A stretch of DNA of 64,000 nt from Moorella sp. E308F (GCF_006538365.1 NZ_BJKN01000002.1:647119-711118), one strand, 5' to 3'; shown: positions 25,114 through 33,202, counted from the first letter of the stretch. Translations and numbers: made by a program. Notes: generated from the letters alone by a model not told the origin.

Positions 25114-25326
25114 TGTATATTTTCCTCCTCTAAAAAACCTTATTATATCAACTGTCAAATTTGTGCTGAGAGATAAATTACATTCCGAACCGGTAGCGCC
25201 CTGGATGGAACGTTTTACCACCATTACGACTTTTGCAAGAGAGTGATGGCCCTGGCCCGTGAGGCGCATTTACATTTATATTACTTATATTTTCTATTAC
25301 TGGTCAGGGCCATCAGCATGCCGTCC

Positions 25327-26388
25327 CTATTTAACAGCCTCAACCGCTTTCTTAAATTCGGCGATAAGTTCTTTTCCAATCTTATCTTCAAATTCTTTAT
25401 AAACAGGCTGAACCGCATCCTGGAATGCCTTGAGCTGCTCAGGTGTTAGTTCTGTAACTGTCATGCCGACTTTCTTTAACTCATCAACATAATTCTTGTT
25501 CATCTCTCTGTTTGTGCTCCGTTGAAACTTTGCTGATTCTTCTGCGGCTTCTTCAAATATTTTCTTGTCCTCAGGAGGCATAGACTCCCAAAGTTTTTCG
25601 CTGATTAACATAATATGTGGCCCGTATATGTGTCCGGTCATTGTAACGTACTTCTGCACTTCATAGAATTTCTGCAGGTAAATAGTAGGTATCGGGTTTT
25701 CCTGGCCATCAATGGTCTTTTGTTGCATTGCGGTAAATACTTCACTGAATGGCATAGGAGTCGGGTTAGCTCCTAATGCCCTCCATGTCGCCAAGTGAAT
25801 GGGATTCTCCATGGTCCTTATTTTCAACCCTTTAACATCTGCCGGACTTTTTACCTCACGTACGCTGTTTGTTAACTGCCTGAACCCGTTCTCATAGTAT
25901 GCCAGTAAATGCAGGCCCTTTGAATCCAAGGTGGAAGCTATTTTCTTTCCTACAGGTCCGTCAAATATTGCATCGGCAGCCTTTTCGCTGGGAACGATAA
26001 AGGGGAGGTCAAAAACCATAAAGTCTTTTGCCAGGCCTGTTATTGGCGAGGCAGAGGTAACAACCATTTCAAGGTTGCCCATTCTGACATCCTGGGTTGC
26101 TTTTACGTCATCCCCCAGCTGAGCATTAGCATAAACCTGTACGTCGTATTTTCCGTTAGTTTTTTGTTCTACAATCTCTTCGAATTTTTTACAAGCCAAA
26201 TAAGAAGGGTGTTTTTCATTGACGCCATTACTGATTTTAATTACTATCTGACCTTCATTCTTTGACCCCTCTGTCTGCTTGGATGTACCACTGGTTGCCG
26301 GAGCTTTTTGTTGTGATAATGTACATCCTGATAGTAATGCCGCTATAACAGCCAGAACAGTTAACACTAAGACTAGCTTTTTCCTCAT
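25327..26388 (-). CDS. dctP: TRAP transporter solute-binding lipoprotein (DctP family)
   Basis: This 353-residue secreted binding protein has an N-terminal signal with a lipobox (LLSGCT, Cys near residue 22), a low-complexity linker, and then the DctP fold, including FVVPSEKAADAIFDGPVGKKI, LAYYENGFRQLTNS, PADVKGLKIRTMENPIH, and FSEVFTAMQQKTIDGQENP. The conserved Arg in LKIRTM would bind a substrate carboxylate, which suits a sugar acid. ATG 26388 lies 8 bases after GAGGAGG. It forms an importer with the DctM and DctQ genes just upstream. Confidence 0.93.
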   Translation of the reverse strand: MRKKLVLVLTVLAVIAALLSGCTLSQQKAPATSGTSKQTEGSKNEGQIVIKISNGVNEKHPSYLACKKFEEIVEQKTNGKYDVQVYANAQLGDDVKATQDVRMGNLEMVVTSASPITGLAKDFMVFDLPFIVPSEKAADAIFDGPVGKKIASTLDSKGLHLLAYYENGFRQLTNSVREVKSPADVKGLKIRTMENPIHLATWRALGANPTPMPFSEVFTAMQQKTIDGQENPIPTIYLQKFYEVQKYVTMTGHIYGPHIMLISEKLWESMPPEDKKIFEEAAEESAKFQRSTNREMNKNYVDELKKVGMTVTELTPEQLKAFQDAVQPVYKEFEDKIGKELIAEFKKAVEAVK

Positions 26389-26476
26389 GTGCAGATCCTC
26401 CTCTAGTTTTTTTAAATTGAAAACGGCTGGTCTACTATAAATCTTTGCCCCTCCTTTCTTTACCAGCCGGGAGTAT

Positions 26477-27754
26477 TTAGTTGCCAAACGCATTAGGTAT
26501 AAAAGTAATTATTCCGGGGAAATAAGTGACTATCAATAGTACCGCTATCATTATACTGATGAAACTTAAGAGGGGTTTGACCAGTTCACCCATTGACAGC
26601 CCGGACAGCCCGCAACCCACATACAATACCGTGCCTACCGGAGGTGTTATGATGCCTATACACAGATTCATTACCATAACCACACCGAAATAGATAGGGT
26701 CCAGCCCAAAATTCGTAGCTATAGGCAGCAGGATGGGACCCAGGATGAGCAAGGCGGGAGTCAGGTCCATTACGAGCCCTACTAGCAGCAGCAATATATT
26801 GATTAACAACATGAGTACGACAATATTATTGGATATGGACAAAAGGGTGTTAGACAGGAGCTGAGGTATCTGGGCTGTTGTAATCAGGTATCCCGCTGCT
26901 GTTGCCGCTCCACATACAAGCATTACAACCGCTGTACTTTTGGCCGCGCGGGCAAATATCTCCGGTAGATAACTTAATTTTAACTCCCTGTAGGCAAAGA
27001 ATCCCACCAAAAGGGCATATACTACCGCCACCACCGCTGCTTCGGTGGGAGTAAATATTCCGCCCAAGATTCCTCCCATAATAATAACTGGTAAAAGTAT
27101 TGCCCAGAAAGCCGCTATCGTACTCTGCCACAATTCCTTTAAAGTTGTTCTTCTAGTCTTCCTGTAGCCACGCTTTTTCGAATGGAAGTACCATCCTATC
27201 ATCAGTCCTATTCCGATTAATATTCCAGGGATAATGCCTCCCAGGAACAACTTGACAATGGATACGCCACCTATAACGCCAAAAATAATCATCGGGATAC
27301 TGGGGGGGATAATAGGTCCAATAGTACCAGCCGATACTATTAAGGCGGTACTTTTATTTTTGTCGTAACCTTGTTCCTCCATAACAGGGAGCAATATGGA
27401 CCCAATGGCAGATGTATCGGCTACCGCCGACCCGGACACCCCTGCAAACAGCATGCTGGCGAGTACGGTAACATATCCCAAACCTCCGGTTACGTGCCCG
27501 ATCAGCGCTTTAGCAAAGTTTACAATTCTTTTCGATATGCCGCCGGCGTTCATAATTTCCCCTGCTAGAACAAAGAAAGGTATGGCCATTAAGGGGAAGT
27601 TATCTATGCCTCTGACGATATTCTGAGTAATAATAGCAGGTGATACGCTGCCTGTAAACATCATCAGCACCAGGGCCGTTAATACAAGACTAAAAGCGAT
27701 AGGCACATTTAAAAAAATGAAGGAAAACATGCTTATTAAAAAGGCAGCTAGCAT
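26477..27754 (-). CDS. dctM: TRAP transporter large permease (DctM)
   Basis: This 425-residue membrane protein has about twelve hydrophobic segments. It matches the large TRAP permease that couples solute uptake to a sodium or proton gradient: PLMAIPFFVLAGEIMNAGGISKRIV, ADTSAIGSILLPVMEEQGYDKNKSTALIVSAGTIGPIIPPSIPMIIFG, and GIITPPVGTVLYVGCGLS. It overlaps the end of dctQ by 7 bases and is followed by dctP after 88 bases. Confidence 0.95.
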   Translation of the reverse strand: MLAAFLISMFSFIFLNVPIAFSLVLTALVLMMFTGSVSPAIITQNIVRGIDNFPLMAIPFFVLAGEIMNAGGISKRIVNFAKALIGHVTGGLGYVTVLASMLFAGVSGSAVADTSAIGSILLPVMEEQGYDKNKSTALIVSAGTIGPIIPPSIPMIIFGVIGGVSIVKLFLGGIIPGILIGIGLMIGWYFHSKKRGYRKTRRTTLKELWQSTIAAFWAILLPVIIMGGILGGIFTPTEAAVVAVVYALLVGFFAYRELKLSYLPEIFARAAKSTAVVMLVCGAATAAGYLITTAQIPQLLSNTLLSISNNIVVLMLLINILLLLVGLVMDLTPALLILGPILLPIATNFGLDPIYFGVVMVMNLCIGIITPPVGTVLYVGCGLSGLSMGELVKPLLSFISIMIAVLLIVTYFPGIITFIPNAFGN

Positions 27755-28266
27755 GATACCCCCTCCTTGCCTTGCACTTTATCCGAAGCTTCTCTCATAA
27801 AAAGTGCTTTTATATGATAAATAATTTTTAATATCGTCTGCAGGAACAGTATTGCTCCGGATATAGGTACGATTAAGTATACATAAGCGTAAGGTATTGC
27901 TGCCGCAGGTGATGTCCAGTCCCAACTTTCCATAGTAATGGAATATCCGCCTTTTAAAATTATTGTTATTGCATATAGGACGAGCAGGTCGGCAATCACA
28001 GCTATAACTTTTGCTGCTTTTTTGGGGATTGACTTTACCACTATATCTAATCCCAGATGCTCATCGTTGATATAAGCCAGAATTGCTCCTAAAAATACCA
28101 GCCATATGAGCATGAACCGGGAAACCTCTTCTGACCAGGCAATTGCTGCATTTAAAAAGTAGCGTCCGATGACGTTGAAAAATACGACAATAACCATTCC
28201 TGATAGCAAAATTATTATCGTATATTGTAATATTTTTTCGCATATTATGGTTAAATTTTTATACAT
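27748..28266 (-). CDS. dctQ: TRAP transporter small permease (DctQ)
   Basis: This 172-residue protein has four predicted membrane helices and the DctQ hallmark NAAIAWSEEVSRFMLIWLVFLGA in the second helix region. It is the small membrane partner that holds the DctM channel and the binding protein together. It starts at ATG 28266 with GAGGGG upstream and is the first gene of the transporter unit. The leader between 28267 and 28438 is AT-rich and contains the palindrome TTTGTACAAA, a possible regulator site. Confidence 0.92.
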   Translation of the reverse strand: MYKNLTIICEKILQYTIIILLSGMVIVVFFNVIGRYFLNAAIAWSEEVSRFMLIWLVFLGAILAYINDEHLGLDIVVKSIPKKAAKVIAVIADLLVLYAITIILKGGYSITMESWDWTSPAAAIPYAYVYLIVPISGAILFLQTILKIIYHIKALFMREASDKVQGKEGVSC

Positions 28267-28438
28267 ATTTTTATTCCCCTCATTTGGTTAATCAAAAATT
28301 ATAACTCAGTCTCAATTTTTGAATACAGTTTATCTTTAACTTTAATCAAAACTAATTATCTTCTTTGTACAAATAGTCTCCTCCTTTCTCCTTTGATAGT
28401 AATTATCTTTCGTCCTTCAATGTTGGAATTCAATTAAT

Positions 28439-29137
28439 CTAGCTCTCAGGATATTTTTCCTCAATATCTTGAATGGTTAGCTCAATATGCTCGGTCATTA
28501 TTTTGGCTGCCAAATCTGCATCTTGAATGGTAACGGCCTCTAAGATGCGGGGATGGTAATATAGACCGGCCGACGTACCCCGAAAAGATACAATCTCCTC
28601 CATATGGAAACACAAGATGTCCTTCGTAATCTGGCTTACCTTTAGAATCAGTGAATTTTTCGTTGCCCGAGCCAACTCTAGATGGAAGTTAAGATCCTCC
28701 ATGGAGAAACGTTTAATATCGTCACTATATTCACGCATTCTCGTTATAATAGCGTTTAATCGTTCTAAATCTTTTTCATTCCTGCGTAATGCGGCCAGAC
28801 GGGCATTTTCTATTTCATATACCTTTCTAAATTCCAGTATCTCTAACAAATCATGCTTGCCCAGAGCAAGGGCTGGCAAGAGTGAATTAAGATAGATATC
28901 AGTCGATAGGTCAGCTACAAAGGTACCATCTCCCTGCCTGGTTTGGATTAACCCTAAAATTGCCAGTTTTTGCAATGCTGAGCGTACGGAAATGCGGCTC
29001 ACGCCGAACATTTTGGTGAGCTCATTTTCCGAAGGGAGCCTGCTCCCCGGGGGCCAGTTGCCACTCAAGATCTGTTCTTTAATTTGTTCAAAAACAGCAT
29101 TGCTGACACTTATTTTGGGGATTTGTTTAATAGCCAT
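28439..29137 (-). CDS. GntR/FadR-family transcriptional regulator with FCD domain
   Basis: This 232-residue regulator has an N-terminal winged helix at residues about 10-75 (AVFEQIKEQILSGNWPPGSRLPSENELTKMFGVSRISVRSALQKL, then TRQGDGTFVAD) and an all-helical FCD ligand domain with EFRKVYEIENARLAA and later His residues that bind metal or a carboxylate. It sits directly upstream of the TRAP transporter genes and is the obvious candidate to control them in response to the imported acid. It is separated from the URO-D-family gene by 17 bases. Confidence 0.92.
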   Translation of the reverse strand: MAIKQIPKISVSNAVFEQIKEQILSGNWPPGSRLPSENELTKMFGVSRISVRSALQKLAILGLIQTRQGDGTFVADLSTDIYLNSLLPALALGKHDLLEILEFRKVYEIENARLAALRRNEKDLERLNAIITRMREYSDDIKRFSMEDLNFHLELARATKNSLILKVSQITKDILCFHMEEIVSFRGTSAGLYYHPRILEAVTIQDADLAAKIMTEHIELTIQDIEEKYPES

Positions 29138-29154
29138 GGTGTATATGACCTCTT

Positions 29155-30240
29155 TTATTGCTTGATACCGTATATATTTTTGATAAACTGATTTAATTCC
29201 TTTGCTCGGGGGAGAGTTTCCGCAATTATATTCAGGAATATCCCCCGGCAGGGTAATTCACTGCGGATGACTTCAATATCCTCTTCATCCAGTGCCCCCC
29301 AGATGATTAAACACTTCTTTTCAAGTACGCGACGAAACTCGGGCATCATATCTCTGACCGAAGGGCCGCCCACATCTTTATTGATTTCAATTACTTTCAA
29401 TTCCTGGATTTCCAATAAATCATCCAAAATAAAGAACGAAGCCGGATGTAAATGGACAGCAGTATAGGGATAGGCCTGGCAGATCTTCCGGTCGCATTGT
29501 AAAAAGAATTGGCGGTAAATCGTAGGGGAACATAAGGCAGAAAGATCTTCCTGAAACCATATACACTTGCCTGGAGCCCATAGCGGATAGAAACCCAAAC
29601 TATAACCGCCGTAGAAAGGAGGCACATTTTCTAACAGGTTGGCTATAACCTCCAAAAACGCTTCCGTAACTTCCCGGGCAAGTTGTTGCATAAGTTCGGG
29701 GTAATCATAAAAATAATACACGAGTTTATCCTGTCCCAGGATGGCGCCCAGCAAGTCGCTCGGTCCGCGCATAATCGGTTCGCCTATAGGGAAACGTCCT
29801 ACTGATAGTTTTACAAGCTTATTAATAAACTCATTAAATTTCAAGTACCAGGGATTATTATAATTTAGCTGTAATTTACCGCTTATTACTGCAGGAGATT
29901 CAGCGTAAGGTTTGGCCCAGAAACTTTCTTCAGAACTGTAAATATGGCATCCCAAAAAAGCTTCCATCCAAGGAATACCTGTAAAGGGTTCGGCGCACCA
30001 AAAGGCATCCTGTCCTACCTGTAGATTTTCCTGGTACATCCTTTCGTAATCATCCAGGTAATCGTTCACCTGCAACATTTCGGGCGTCACACGTTGCGGA
30101 CGAGCGAGTAAGGATGCGGCGGCATTGAAGCTTTGGCTAAAGAAATAATTACCTATACGAAATCCCGCAAGTGGATAATCAAGCTCCTTTTTATTCCAAA
30201 ACGCCAGGTGACGCATTATTCTTTCCTCTACCGTTAGCAA
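29155..30240 (-). CDS. Uroporphyrinogen decarboxylase-like protein (second, divergent)
   Basis: This 361-residue protein has the outline of the URO-D superfamily: an N-terminal helix, GPSDLLGAILGQDKLVYYFYDYPELMQQL, FQEDLSALCSPTIYRQFFLQCDRKI, AVHLHPASFFIL and a VIEINKDVGGPS turn. It lacks the HxCG and GSGCE zinc pattern of the copy at 18439-19509 and is only distantly similar to it. It overlaps the preceding kinase remnant by seven bases, in the same kinase-then-URO-D order as the first copy. The substrate is unknown. Confidence 0.7.
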   Translation of the reverse strand: MLTVEERIMRHLAFWNKKELDYPLAGFRIGNYFFSQSFNAAASLLARPQRVTPEMLQVNDYLDDYERMYQENLQVGQDAFWCAEPFTGIPWMEAFLGCHIYSSEESFWAKPYAESPAVISGKLQLNYNNPWYLKFNEFINKLVKLSVGRFPIGEPIMRGPSDLLGAILGQDKLVYYFYDYPELMQQLAREVTEAFLEVIANLLENVPPFYGGYSLGFYPLWAPGKCIWFQEDLSALCSPTIYRQFFLQCDRKICQAYPYTAVHLHPASFFILDDLLEIQELKVIEINKDVGGPSVRDMMPEFRRVLEKKCLIIWGALDEEDIEVIRSELPCRGIFLNIIAETLPRAKELNQFIKNIYGIKQ

Positions 30241-30440
30241 CCTCCCTCCCGCCTCCTATATTGGTAATACAACTTACAACTTATATCTTTCGCCTTTGTT
30301 TTTAAAATTCCTGCTAAATATAAAAGAAATTTTTTGTCGGTTTTCTTAACCGCTGCTTTAATGGTATCATGAAGAATTTTTTCAGCATCCTGTTCGGGGT
30401 TCCCGAGATCGACGCCGATAAAATGATTGGTTTTCACCAT
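30234..30440 (-). pseudogene. Remnant of an FGGY kinase gene with internal deletion
   Basis: The 68-codon frame opens with HFIGVDLG and jumps straight to EQDAEKILHDTIKAAVKK. In the kinase at 19513-21036 these correspond to LFIGVDLG and EQDAEKIFQDTLEVIGTAVRK, which lie some 35 residues apart; the rest of the kinase is missing. The upstream leader (30441-30521) is also recognisably the same as the leader of the intact kinase, including an identical 18-base stretch. It is a collapsed duplicate that kept its promoter and now leads into the URO-D-family gene. Confidence 0.75.
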
Positions 30441-30503
30441 TGGTTTTCCCCTTGTAATTTTAATATATCTATTCTACATTTTTTCTCCAATTCCTGCCGA
30501 TAT

Positions 30504-30518
30504 GAAAAAAATTTTCTC
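30504..30518. promoter_or_regulatory. Candidate RpiR operator, site 2 (kinase-remnant promoter)
   Basis: This is an exact copy of the 15-mer at 21107-21121 in the same orientation relative to its gene, about 64 bases upstream of the kinase remnant and 10 bases downstream of the rpiR stop. The identity extends three further bases (18 in all). Confidence 0.6.
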
Positions 30519-30527
30519 GTTAAAGAA

Positions 30528-31394
30528 CTAAAAGCGTTTGTTGGCAATGGCGTGGCGAATTTTTTGTAAACCACTCAGGGCTTCTTCCTGGCGCCTGAGG
30601 GAAACTCCGACTACGAGAGAGTCTATTATGGCCAGCTGGCTGATACGCGAGGACATGGCTTCCGAACGAAAATGCGTTTCCCTGGCGGAGGTAAAGAGGC
30701 AAATATCGGTTACACGGGTCAGGGGAGATTTCATGAAGTTAGTGATGCCAATGGTTTTCGCTCCAGCTTCCCGGGCCGTCTTCAAGGCTTCATAAACGTC
30801 TTTGTTGGCCCCGGTATGGCTGATGCCCACGGCTACATCTTCGGGGCCAAGAAGGGAAGCGGCCATGACCTGTAAATGGGCATCGGTGTGGGCCTGGCAC
30901 CAGATGCCTGTGCGCATAAACTTATGGTAGGCATCCATCGCTATGGCGCCTGAACCGCCGGAACCATAGAACTCTACCCGGCGGGCGTTGAGTAGCATTT
31001 CTACCGCCTGTTCCAAGGCTTCTTTCTCCTGGATTTTCAGGGTATCCTGAAGGCACTGGACATTAGATTGAAATACTTTATGGGCGATAATCAACATGTC
31101 ATCACTCGGCTGTACGTCTTCATGGATATTCTGTACGGGGTCTACCATTTCACTGGCCAGGGCAATTTTGAAGGCCTGGAAGCCGCGATAACCTAGGCGC
31201 TTGCAGAGGCGGAAAATAGTGGCTTCGGCTGTTTGTGCCTGTTCGGCCAATTCGGTAATTGATAGATGGATTATTTCCCCCGGGTTCTCCAGGATATAGC
31301 TGGCCGCCCGCTGCTCGGCAGCGGTAAGGCTGGGATAAATGCTTCGCAAACGTAAAAGGCCGCCTTGAGCAGGCGTATCATTGTTAGGAGCCAT
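30528..31394 (-). CDS. MurR/RpiR-family transcriptional regulator
   Basis: This 288-residue regulator has an N-terminal HTH_6 domain (LTAAEQRAASYILENPGEIIHLSITELAEQAQTAEATIFRLCKRLGYRGFQAFKIALA) and a C-terminal SIS domain for a phosphosugar (RVEFYGSGGSGAIAMDAYHKFMRTGI, then VAVGISHTGANKDVYEALKTAREAGAKTIGIT). Such proteins sense sugar phosphates and bind GAAA/TTTC palindromes. An inverted copy of the shared 15-mer lies 18 bases upstream of its start, suggesting autoregulation together with control of the kinase operon at 21 kb. Confidence 0.93.
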   Translation of the reverse strand: MAPNNDTPAQGGLLRLRSIYPSLTAAEQRAASYILENPGEIIHLSITELAEQAQTAEATIFRLCKRLGYRGFQAFKIALASEMVDPVQNIHEDVQPSDDMLIIAHKVFQSNVQCLQDTLKIQEKEALEQAVEMLLNARRVEFYGSGGSGAIAMDAYHKFMRTGIWCQAHTDAHLQVMAASLLGPEDVAVGISHTGANKDVYEALKTAREAGAKTIGITNFMKSPLTRVTDICLFTSARETHFRSEAMSSRISQLAIIDSLVVGVSLRRQEEALSGLQKIRHAIANKRF

Positions 31395-31411
31395 CAGGCC
31401 CCTCCTTTCTG

Positions 31412-31426
31412 GAGAAAATTTTTTTC
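31412..31426. promoter_or_regulatory. Candidate RpiR operator, site 3 (rpiR promoter)
   Basis: On the plus strand this reads GAGAAAATTTTTTTC, the exact reverse complement of the plus-strand sequence at sites 1 and 2. It lies 18 bases upstream of the rpiR start, partly over its leader. Confidence 0.6.
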
Positions 31427-31465
31427 ATGAGAATAGGATAACATAATATTTAGTTTTTGAGAAGC

Positions 31466-31493
31466 AAAAATTAAAGCCCCGGGCGGACCGGGG
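31466..31493 (-). terminator. Terminator after the hepT remnant
   Basis: The perfect stem CCCCGG / CCGGGG with a 5-base loop is followed on the minus strand by CTTTAATTTTT. It lies about 55 bases past the end of the hepT remnant and insulates rpiR. Confidence 0.75.
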
Positions 31494-31549
31494 TATAGAA
31501 GCAAGTAAGTAAATATAACCTTTACTGATGTGGTACCAACACGGGAAGA

Positions 31550-31962
31550 CTATTTAACTGCTATAACTTCACGCATACGCTCCAAGAATACCTGGAGATC
31601 CCAGCGTAAGGCTACCAGAGTTTCCGGTAGCTTCTGTACCAATCTTTCCAACCGTTCGGCTGCCAGGTTGAAACCGTAAACGTTAAGAAAAACATGGCGG
31701 AAGCCGCGGTATTCGTCCAACAAAGCCGCCGTTTCTTTCCGGATAAATGGTTTTAAAAATATTTTCTGCCGCCACATAAAAGTCATGCAGAATCGAGCCA
31801 ATTGCCCGCAGGAAAAAAGAATCGCTAGCGGGAAAAGCTATCCTGTTATTCTGGCCTCTGGCTATTAAACCTTTAAGAGGCTAGTTCAGCCTCCAGGCGG
31901 GCCATATTCTCCAGTTCCTGGCGTATGCGGCCTTCTAAGATAAGGAATTGCTCTCCGGTCAT
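31550..31962 (-). pseudogene. HepT-like toxin gene, frameshifted and internally deleted
   Basis: Three pieces in two frames make up one HepT/DUF86-type protein. ATG 31962 opens MTGEQFLILEGRIRQELEN and stops at 31873. The other frame continues LKGLIARG, FFLRAIGSILHDFYVAAENIF up to about 31755. The first frame resumes with RKETAALLDEYRGFRHVFLNVYGF to the stop at 31550. The first switch is a single-base change near 31875; the second also removes some 30-40 codons expected between the helices. The RxxxxH-like FRHVFLNVYGF core of this HEPN family is still present. Its ATG overlaps the stop of the mntA remnant. Confidence 0.8.
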
Positions 31963-32325
31963 AGCTCCAATCCCTTTTGCCTGACTTCTAACAATAAACC
32001 TGCTACAGCGTCTTCGGCCAGAACTATGCTGGGCGGAAAGGGTGCTGTGATAGCCTCTACCTCCAGCCACATGCGCCAGTAGTGGTCTTTAGCTGTAAAG
32101 CCTTCTATCAATAAATCAATATCGGAATGAGGGGGTAAAATACTCACTCCAGACCAGGGAACCATAAAGGTAGACTTTTCTAACCTTGTATTTCTCTTTT
32201 AACCAGCTGGCAGCCAGGCGAGCTTTTGTTAGCGCTTCCTGGCGGCGGTTTATGGCAGCCTGCTTTTCTATTTCAGCCCGCCGCTGCCAGGCCTTTCGCA
32301 TGGTACTAATATCATCCAGCACCAT
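31959..32325 (-). pseudogene. MntA-like nucleotidyltransferase antitoxin gene, frameshifted
   Basis: ATG 32325 opens a frame with KVRKVYLYGSLVWSEYFTP, then runs out; the next frame continues PHSDIDLLIEGFTAKDHYWRMWLEVEAI to a TGA that overlaps the hepT ATG. The GS...DID nucleotidyltransferase core is split by one extra base in a run of five C (G on the plus strand, 32131-32135). MntA partners AMPylate or otherwise neutralise HepT toxins. With both genes damaged the module is unlikely to work, unless the C-run is a sequencing error. Confidence 0.8.
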
Positions 32326-32411
32326 GTTCCCCGCCTTTCTTACTTAAAGCTCACCACTGCATTACATTGTATCGTTACTTTTTTTACCAGTTAACGGCTA
32401 TATCTTAAGAA

Positions 32412-32441
32412 GTGAAAAATAAAAGACGCCATTATGGCGTC
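32412..32441 (-). terminator. Terminator of tRNA-Pro
   Basis: The perfect stem GACGCC / GGCGTC with a 5-base loop is followed on the minus strand by TTTTATTTTT, starting 9 bases past the tRNA 3' end. Confidence 0.88.
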
Positions 32442-32449
32442 CTGTAAAA

Positions 32450-32527
32450 TGGTCGGAGCGACTGGACTCGAACCAGCGGCCTCTACCACCCCAAGGTAGC
32501 GCTCTAGCCAAACTGAGCTACGCCCCG
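32450..32527 (-). tRNA. tRNA-Pro (anticodon GGG)
   Basis: The reverse complement folds as a full cloverleaf: acceptor CGGGGCG / CGCTCCG, D-arm GCTC/GAGC, anticodon stem CTACC/GGTAG with loop TTGGGGT (anticodon GGG), T-arm GCTGG-TTCGAGT-CCAGT, and an encoded CCA end at 32450-32452. It reads CCC and CCU proline codons. Confidence 0.95.
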
Positions 32528-32612
32528 TTCTTCCTCTGTGCAAGGAAAAGTATATCACTTGACGAACGGCATTGTCAAGGGGCGATTCTGGCGCAGCCCG
32601 GGGCAAGTAAAA

Positions 32613-32816
32613 TTATTTATTCTGCAGGGCGCTGTGCAGTTCGCACAGGTGCCGCCTTTCCTGGCGTAACAACTCATCAATCACGGCTGTCTCAGTTACA
32701 GAAACAAGGTTTTTTAAACCGCTAAAAAACAGCAGGGCATCCTTTTCAAACTGGATGGCGAAAGTAAAATACCTGCTATCAACTGCCGTGTTAACTATAT
32801 AGAGCCGCCGCCGCAA
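32613..32816 (-). pseudogene. C-terminal fragment of a ferritin-like (rubrerythrin-type) protein
   Basis: The 67-codon frame contains FTFAIQFEKDALLFFSGLKNLV and later LLRQERRHLCELHSAL, the second half of a four-helix ferritin-like domain with its E..H metal ligands. The N-terminal helix pair is absent, and the frame begins in a non-standard place overlapping the end of the rubredoxin-like gene in another frame. It may be a truncated gene or the second half of a rubredoxin-ferritin fusion broken near 32800. A functional short protein cannot be excluded. Confidence 0.5.
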
Positions 32817-32935
32817 TCAGGGATATAGCAGTTGGCATCGACAAAACTACAGGTTGACTGACAGGAAGGACATTTTTCCGGAGGGGCTTCCCCTTCAAAA
32901 GCATAACCACATACGGAACAGCGCCATTTATTCAT
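32795..32935 (-). CDS. Small rubredoxin-like zinc-ribbon/iron protein
   Basis: This 46-residue protein starts at ATG 32935, 9 bases after AAAGGAGG. The sequence has two metal-binding pairs in rubredoxin spacing (WRCSVCGYAFEGEAPPEKCPSC) and a cysteine-containing tail with CSFV, NCYIPDC and GGGS. The short knuckle spacing is that of the rubredoxin domain at the end of rubrerythrins, not of free rubredoxin. It may once have been joined to the ferritin-like fragment that follows. It lies in the oxidative-stress cluster. Confidence 0.7.
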   Translation of the reverse strand: MNKWRCSVCGYAFEGEAPPEKCPSCQSTCSFVDANCYIPDCGGGSI

Positions 32936-33040
32936 GCCAATATGCCTCCTTTAGACTCTAGCCCAGAAAACTTTTGTCGCCTTATTGCAACTGCAGTCAG
33001 CCATTTATAATAATGGCGCCTACCGGTTAACAGGGTGCTT

Positions 33041-33202
33041 TCAGGCTTCAGGTTCAAACATCTCTTTGCCGGCGCTGCACACCGGGCAAACCCAATCTTC
33101 CGGCAGGTCGGCAAAGGGCGTATCCGGGGCGATGCCGTTAGCAGGATCGCCTTCAGCCGGGTCATAGACATAGCCGCACGCTATGCAGACATATTTTTCC
33201 AT
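33041..33202 (-). CDS. rub: Rubredoxin
   Basis: This 53-residue one-iron electron carrier has [14 protein letters not shown] and [14 protein letters not shown], with the usual aromatic residues (YVY, DWV). ATG 33202 lies 10 bases after AAGGAG. It can pass electrons to superoxide reductase, rubrerythrin or the flavodiiron protein encoded close by. It is very similar to the C-terminal domain of the Hrb protein at 36059-36748. Confidence 0.95.
   Translation of the reverse strand: MEKYVCIACGYVYDPAEGDPANGIAPDTPFADLPEDWVCPVCSAGKEMFEPEA

Noticed and set aside
31959-32165. A separate small gene between hepT and mntA
   Set aside because: It has no ribosome site and reads as the continuation of the nucleotidyltransferase core after the C-run frameshift.
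32450-32527. tRNA-Pro as attachment site of the island
   Set aside because: No repeat of the tRNA 3' end was noticed at either island edge; the island lies 12 kb away and has its own 320-bp repeats.
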